The notes below the pieces were generated by a model, which was given only the letters and a program-made list of their open reading frames with translations, did not search any database and was not told the origin of the DNA. This document shows, one piece after another, positions 60,936-64,000 of a stretch of 64,000 nucleotides of DNA. Both the position numbers and the translations under genes were made by a program. This DNA comes from Paramecium pentaurelia (lineage: Eukaryota; Ciliophora; Oligohymenophorea; Peniculida; Parameciidae): assembly GCA_905183005.1 (NCBI GenBank), contig CAJJDO010000013.1:361728-425727 (forward strand), in the 5' to 3' direction. Positions within the stretch are counted from its first letter, which is position 1, and every line of letters starts with the position of its first letter.

Positions 60936-62595
60936 ATGCTATACGAATTTGAAAGCATTCTTTTTTAGGTTGAAAATTTAGAAAAGTTTCCAAGTATAGA
61001 AGAATAGCCATTTCTATATAAATACAGAGCAAGAACCTTATTATAATAATTATTGTAAAAAACATAAGACCCTTTGCAATAAGCAATCATCCATTACTAA
61101 TTAGGAGTCAATTTTCTAGATTGTGAAGAAAATGGAGAATGTAATTTTTTTATTTTTATTCAATCTAGCTAGAAAGAATATGGGAAAATCATTATAACTA
61201 TTTTCTTAAATAGAAGACATTGAAAATTATTTGACATATATTTAATCCATCTACAATCATTTAGGATTCCTGGCAGTTAATTTAGATGATAATGAAACTG
61301 GATTAGCTATGTTGGCTAAAGCTGAAAGATTAGGTGAATATTTAATAGCCAAGGGAGACTTTGAAAAAAGAGCTTTTAAAATATAAGGTGGATTTGAAAA
61401 AGCATAAGAATTTTACACAATCACTTTATTTTATATTGCATAAGCATATACCAAACTTGGAATCAAAGATAAAGTATATTTAAATTAATATATTTAGGCT
61501 GCTTACTATTGTGGATAGACAATGTTGAGATAATTTAAATCTAAAACTTATGAATTAAGAGATTTAGTTATAAATTGCATATCCTTATCTGAGTATTATT
61601 CAGGTATCTGGAATTTTGCTTAGGCTTTTTATCTTCTCTTAGTTGGTGAAGCCGTCATTCCAGAAGGAAAAAGGAAAAAGCTGTATTTATATATTAGAAT
61701 TCTAGTCGTGCAACTTTATAAATGGCTCAAGGAAAAGTAATAGGAGATATGATGTCATATTGTGTTGATTGCATTAAGAGCAATTAATAGAATGATCCTA
61801 GTCTTCATAAATTATTTAATAAATATAGCATTACATTTGATAGTGTTAATGTTAAATAATTAGTATTACTTATTATCATCATATTAGGTATTCTAACCTA
61901 GTAAAACATTTGATGATATAAAATCCTTGTTTAGATAATCCAATACTTTATACAAAAAAGCAATGTCTGTATTTGTATTAGATGGATTTGTAACTGAACA
62001 TATTCAAATGCTTAGTGAAATCTCTATTATGTATAAAGTTATTATGAATCTTGAAACTGATCCTAATAATATTATTGCATATTTAGAAAAAAGATTAGAC
62101 CTTTTACTTCCTGTATTTAATGCTATCAATCCAAAAGCTTATCAAAATACTTATGAAAAATTATTAGTTGAAATTGCAGAAATTAATAACGAATTATATG
62201 AATTTATTGTTAAATTTAATGAAATTGATGATTTTTAAGGAGGTAAAAGTAAAAAATTAACTGAAAAAATGAATAAAGCTTGTCTCAATACAATTCAATA
62301 TTATTAAAAAATAGTTGAATAATTGAAATTATTTGAAGATAAATAGAGAGACTCAGCTTATTATTCATCCATAACTACAGCATATTTCAATATAGCTAAA
62401 GCATAATCTAAATACTATTCTAAAGATAATAAAATTAAAGTTACATACTTAGTCAATTCTTTAAATTAATATAAATAACTGGTTCAATTTATTAATTAAT
62501 AAAATTAACAAAATGAATTTTAAGCTGTTTTATAAATGTGTAAGGAAATGATTTAAATTTTACCATCAAAGATTGATAGAATTAATTATATGTGA
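60936..62595 (+). CDS. KIF-binding protein (KBP/KIFBP) homologue (519 aa)
   Basis: ATG 60936; introns 61141..61168, 61474..61497, 61683..61705 and 61863..61887; TGA 62593; 520 codons. The TPR-like helical N terminus includes PLQQAIIHYQLGVNFLDCEE, EDIENYLTYIQSIYNHLGFL and TLFYIAQAYTKLG. The C-terminal block VLDGFVTEHIQMLSEISIMY then KVIMNLETDPNNIIAYLEKR, LLPVFNAINPKAYQ and VEIAEINNELYEF matches the KBP signature (LDGYVTEHI.I.QD.S.LYK). KBP binds kinesin motor domains and controls transport. Several exon joints are needed to keep this block in frame, and all do. Confidence 0.9.
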
Positions 62596-62665
62596 ATCAT
62601 AGTTAATTAAAAATAATAAATATCTAAATTATTTAATTAAACTATAATTTATATCTCTCAATATA

Positions 62666-62830
62666 TCAATAATTATACGATCTTATTAGTCCCCATAGAA
62701 TTAAACTAAAAGCTATTGCATAAAGCAATTAAGTTTCAAATGGACTCAAATTAATAGTATTAGGTCTTCTGATATTTTCATAATTAAATGAGTTCGCTCC
62801 TCCTGGATATCGATATTCAGAATTATTCAT
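62666..62830 (-). CDS. Small single-TM protein (54 aa)
   Basis: ATG 62830 to TGA 62668-62666, no intron. The sequence begins MNNSEYRYPGGANSFNYEN, continues with a short linker, and has one hydrophobic helix near the end (LLYAIAFSLILWGLI) followed by RSYNY. The clean start, composition less AT-driven than the spacers, and the TM helix suggest a real gene, resembling small mitochondrial or ER membrane subunits. It converges on the KIF-binding protein gene with a 70-bp gap. No family recognised. Confidence 0.55.
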
Positions 62831-63080
62831 TTCTTTATAAATTTAATATATTTATATATAAATCAATAATAATGTATATGTAATTTTTATTAATTTATCA
62901 GAGATAATTTTTGGTTATGGATTGATATATTGTACAAAAAGTTTGATTAGAAAGAGATCAATTAGATATAAATCATAACTTTTATTAAATTAATTTTGAT
63001 AATTTTATATATATTTCCATACTTATTTGTTAAAAGAATTTATTTATTTTTATAATTTGAATTTAATAATTTAGATTATA

Positions 63081-63529
63081 ATGTTGTAAAAGAAAAGACT
63101 TTAGGCTTCTTTCCAGATTTTATTTTCTGCTTTTAAAATAGAATATTAATTTCTCTTAAAATCAAGTCATATATTTAAGATTACTTATTAGCTGATTAGA
63201 TGATTAAAAATATTTTGGAATAATTTTAATATAGAAATAGTTATTTTTATTTGTAACTTCCAATTAAAAAAAAATAGATTAATGTATTTATTTTGATTGA
63301 TATTTTTATTAAATATCTTTAAATAGATAGAATAATACTTTTAATTAAAAAATCCTATTGTATATTATTTGCTATCTAAATTGATTTGTTTTGCAATTAT
63401 TATATTTAAAATAAGCTTGGACTTACTGATTGTCTATTCTTTAACAATAATTAGTTAGTTCTAAGATTCAGGCAAAGAAGCAATTTATTAATCTATTTGA
63501 AATAACTATTCTAGATACTTCAATTATGA
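63081..63529 (+). CDS. Putative protein (140 aa), uncertain
   Basis: ATG 63081, a 26-nt GT-AG intron (63166..63191) and TGA 63527 give 141 codons in frame. The product is Ile/Leu/Gln-rich with hydrophobic stretches (KKKQINVFILIDIFIKYL, SYCILFAIQIDLFCNYYIQ) and no recognised domain. The open frame is only moderately longer than chance at this base composition and the splice donor GTCAT is unusual, so this could be a spurious or decayed gene. Confidence 0.3.
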
Positions 63530-63713
63530 TACATAGATTAAGAATTGATTTGTGATGAAGTTATCTGATGATGATAGATCACATTAAATATTTTAGTAGT
63601 TTTTGTATAGTAAGGCATGAAAACATGATTATTTAGATATATTAATATAATTATATCATCCCTTTCAAAAATAATCTTAGATCTCAAAAATTTAAACATT
63701 TACTATTATAATA

Positions 63714-64000
63714 TCAATTTAATTGAATTCTTTTGAATTTTTCATATATTTTTAAAGAGGGTGTATAATAATTAGGTAGAGTAAAAGAAATCCAAGGCAA
63801 TCTGATACCATAATTAATTTAACCTTTAAATTGATCCTTCAAGACTTCTTTTCAGAAACAAATTGAATGAGCTATTCTATATTGAAATTCATATTTTGAT
63901 CTAAAATAAGTATATGGACAATTAATTTTATATCTTTAGTAATTAATATTTTATCTATTCTGTATTTGATCTAAGTCAATCTATTAAACAACATTTTTGA
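63714..64000 (-). CDS. Possible 3' part of a minus-strand gene running off the window, uncertain
   Basis: On the minus strand, ending at TGA 63716-63714, a coding-like stretch reads INYGIRLPWISFTLPNYYTP then SLKIYEKFKRIQLN. Further upstream another frame carries IVHILILDQNMNFNIEQLIQ up to a TGA. The two cannot be joined by a normal intron within the window, so this is either a gene with exons I cannot resolve or a decayed copy. Confidence 0.3.

Noticed and set aside
1..64000. tRNA, rRNA, CRISPR, insertion sequences, telomeric repeats (C4A2/C3A3 type)
   Set aside because: Scanned for by eye on both strands; no GC-richer cloverleaf-like segments, terminal repeats or telomeric arrays were seen.

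Overview
The window is ciliate macronuclear DNA and looks like Paramecium. Long reading frames exist only if TAA and TAG are read as glutamine and TGA is the sole stop. Genes are interrupted by tiny GT-AG introns: I placed 87 of 20-31 nt, almost all GTA...TAG/AAG. Spacers are short and very AT-rich. I saw no rRNA, tRNA, transposon, CRISPR array or telomeric repeat, so this is an internal piece of a somatic chromosome. Under the standard code most of these genes shatter into short fragments. For nearly every gene below the spliced length is an exact multiple of three from ATG to TGA, which is the main support for the exon boundaries. All gene coordinates include the stop codon.

Layout: (1-8.5 kb) small hypothetical (-), IQ-like protein (+), Na+/Ca2+ exchanger-like protein (+), R2R3 Myb-like protein (+), protein kinase with a 38-residue polyglutamine run (+), and a TALE homeodomain protein (-). 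(8.5-14.3 kb) 1014-aa coiled coil, then a 684-aa conserved protein. (14.6-22.3 kb) calcium-dependent protein kinase, Bud23-type rRNA methyltransferase, Rab geranylgeranyl transferase alpha, and a CPAP/SAS-4-like centriole protein with a 13-residue tandem repeat. (22.3-30.2 kb) zinc-binding coiled-coil protein, pseudokinase (-), 1281-aa low-complexity protein. (30.3-36.9 kb) three coiled-coil genes on the minus strand. (37.4-42.3 kb) B-box/WD-like protein, 207-aa protein, mitochondrial bL17 (-), HP1-like chromo protein (-), EMC3 (-). (42.9-54.5 kb) six-TM sensor-like protein, hypothetical, NEK kinase (-), GBP-type GTPase, hypothetical, eIF4E. (54.6-64 kb) ATG8-like gene with an apparent frameshift (-), RING-H2 membrane E3, HTH protein (-), SF-assemblin, eL13, KIF-binding protein, a small membrane protein, and weak partial genes at the right edge.

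Neighbours are functionally mixed, as expected in an eukaryote without operons. There is a noticeable share of cytoskeletal and basal-body type products: CPAP/SAS-4, SF-assemblin, NEK, KIF-binding protein and five coiled-coil proteins. I would not call this a functional cluster without comparison to other scaffolds. I found no clear new multi-gene system. The most worthwhile items are the ATG8-like frameshift, the in-frame TGA in a coiled-coil gene, the pseudokinase, the CPAP-like repeat array, the very compact divergent and overlapping gene ends, and the glutamine tracts written as (TAA)n.
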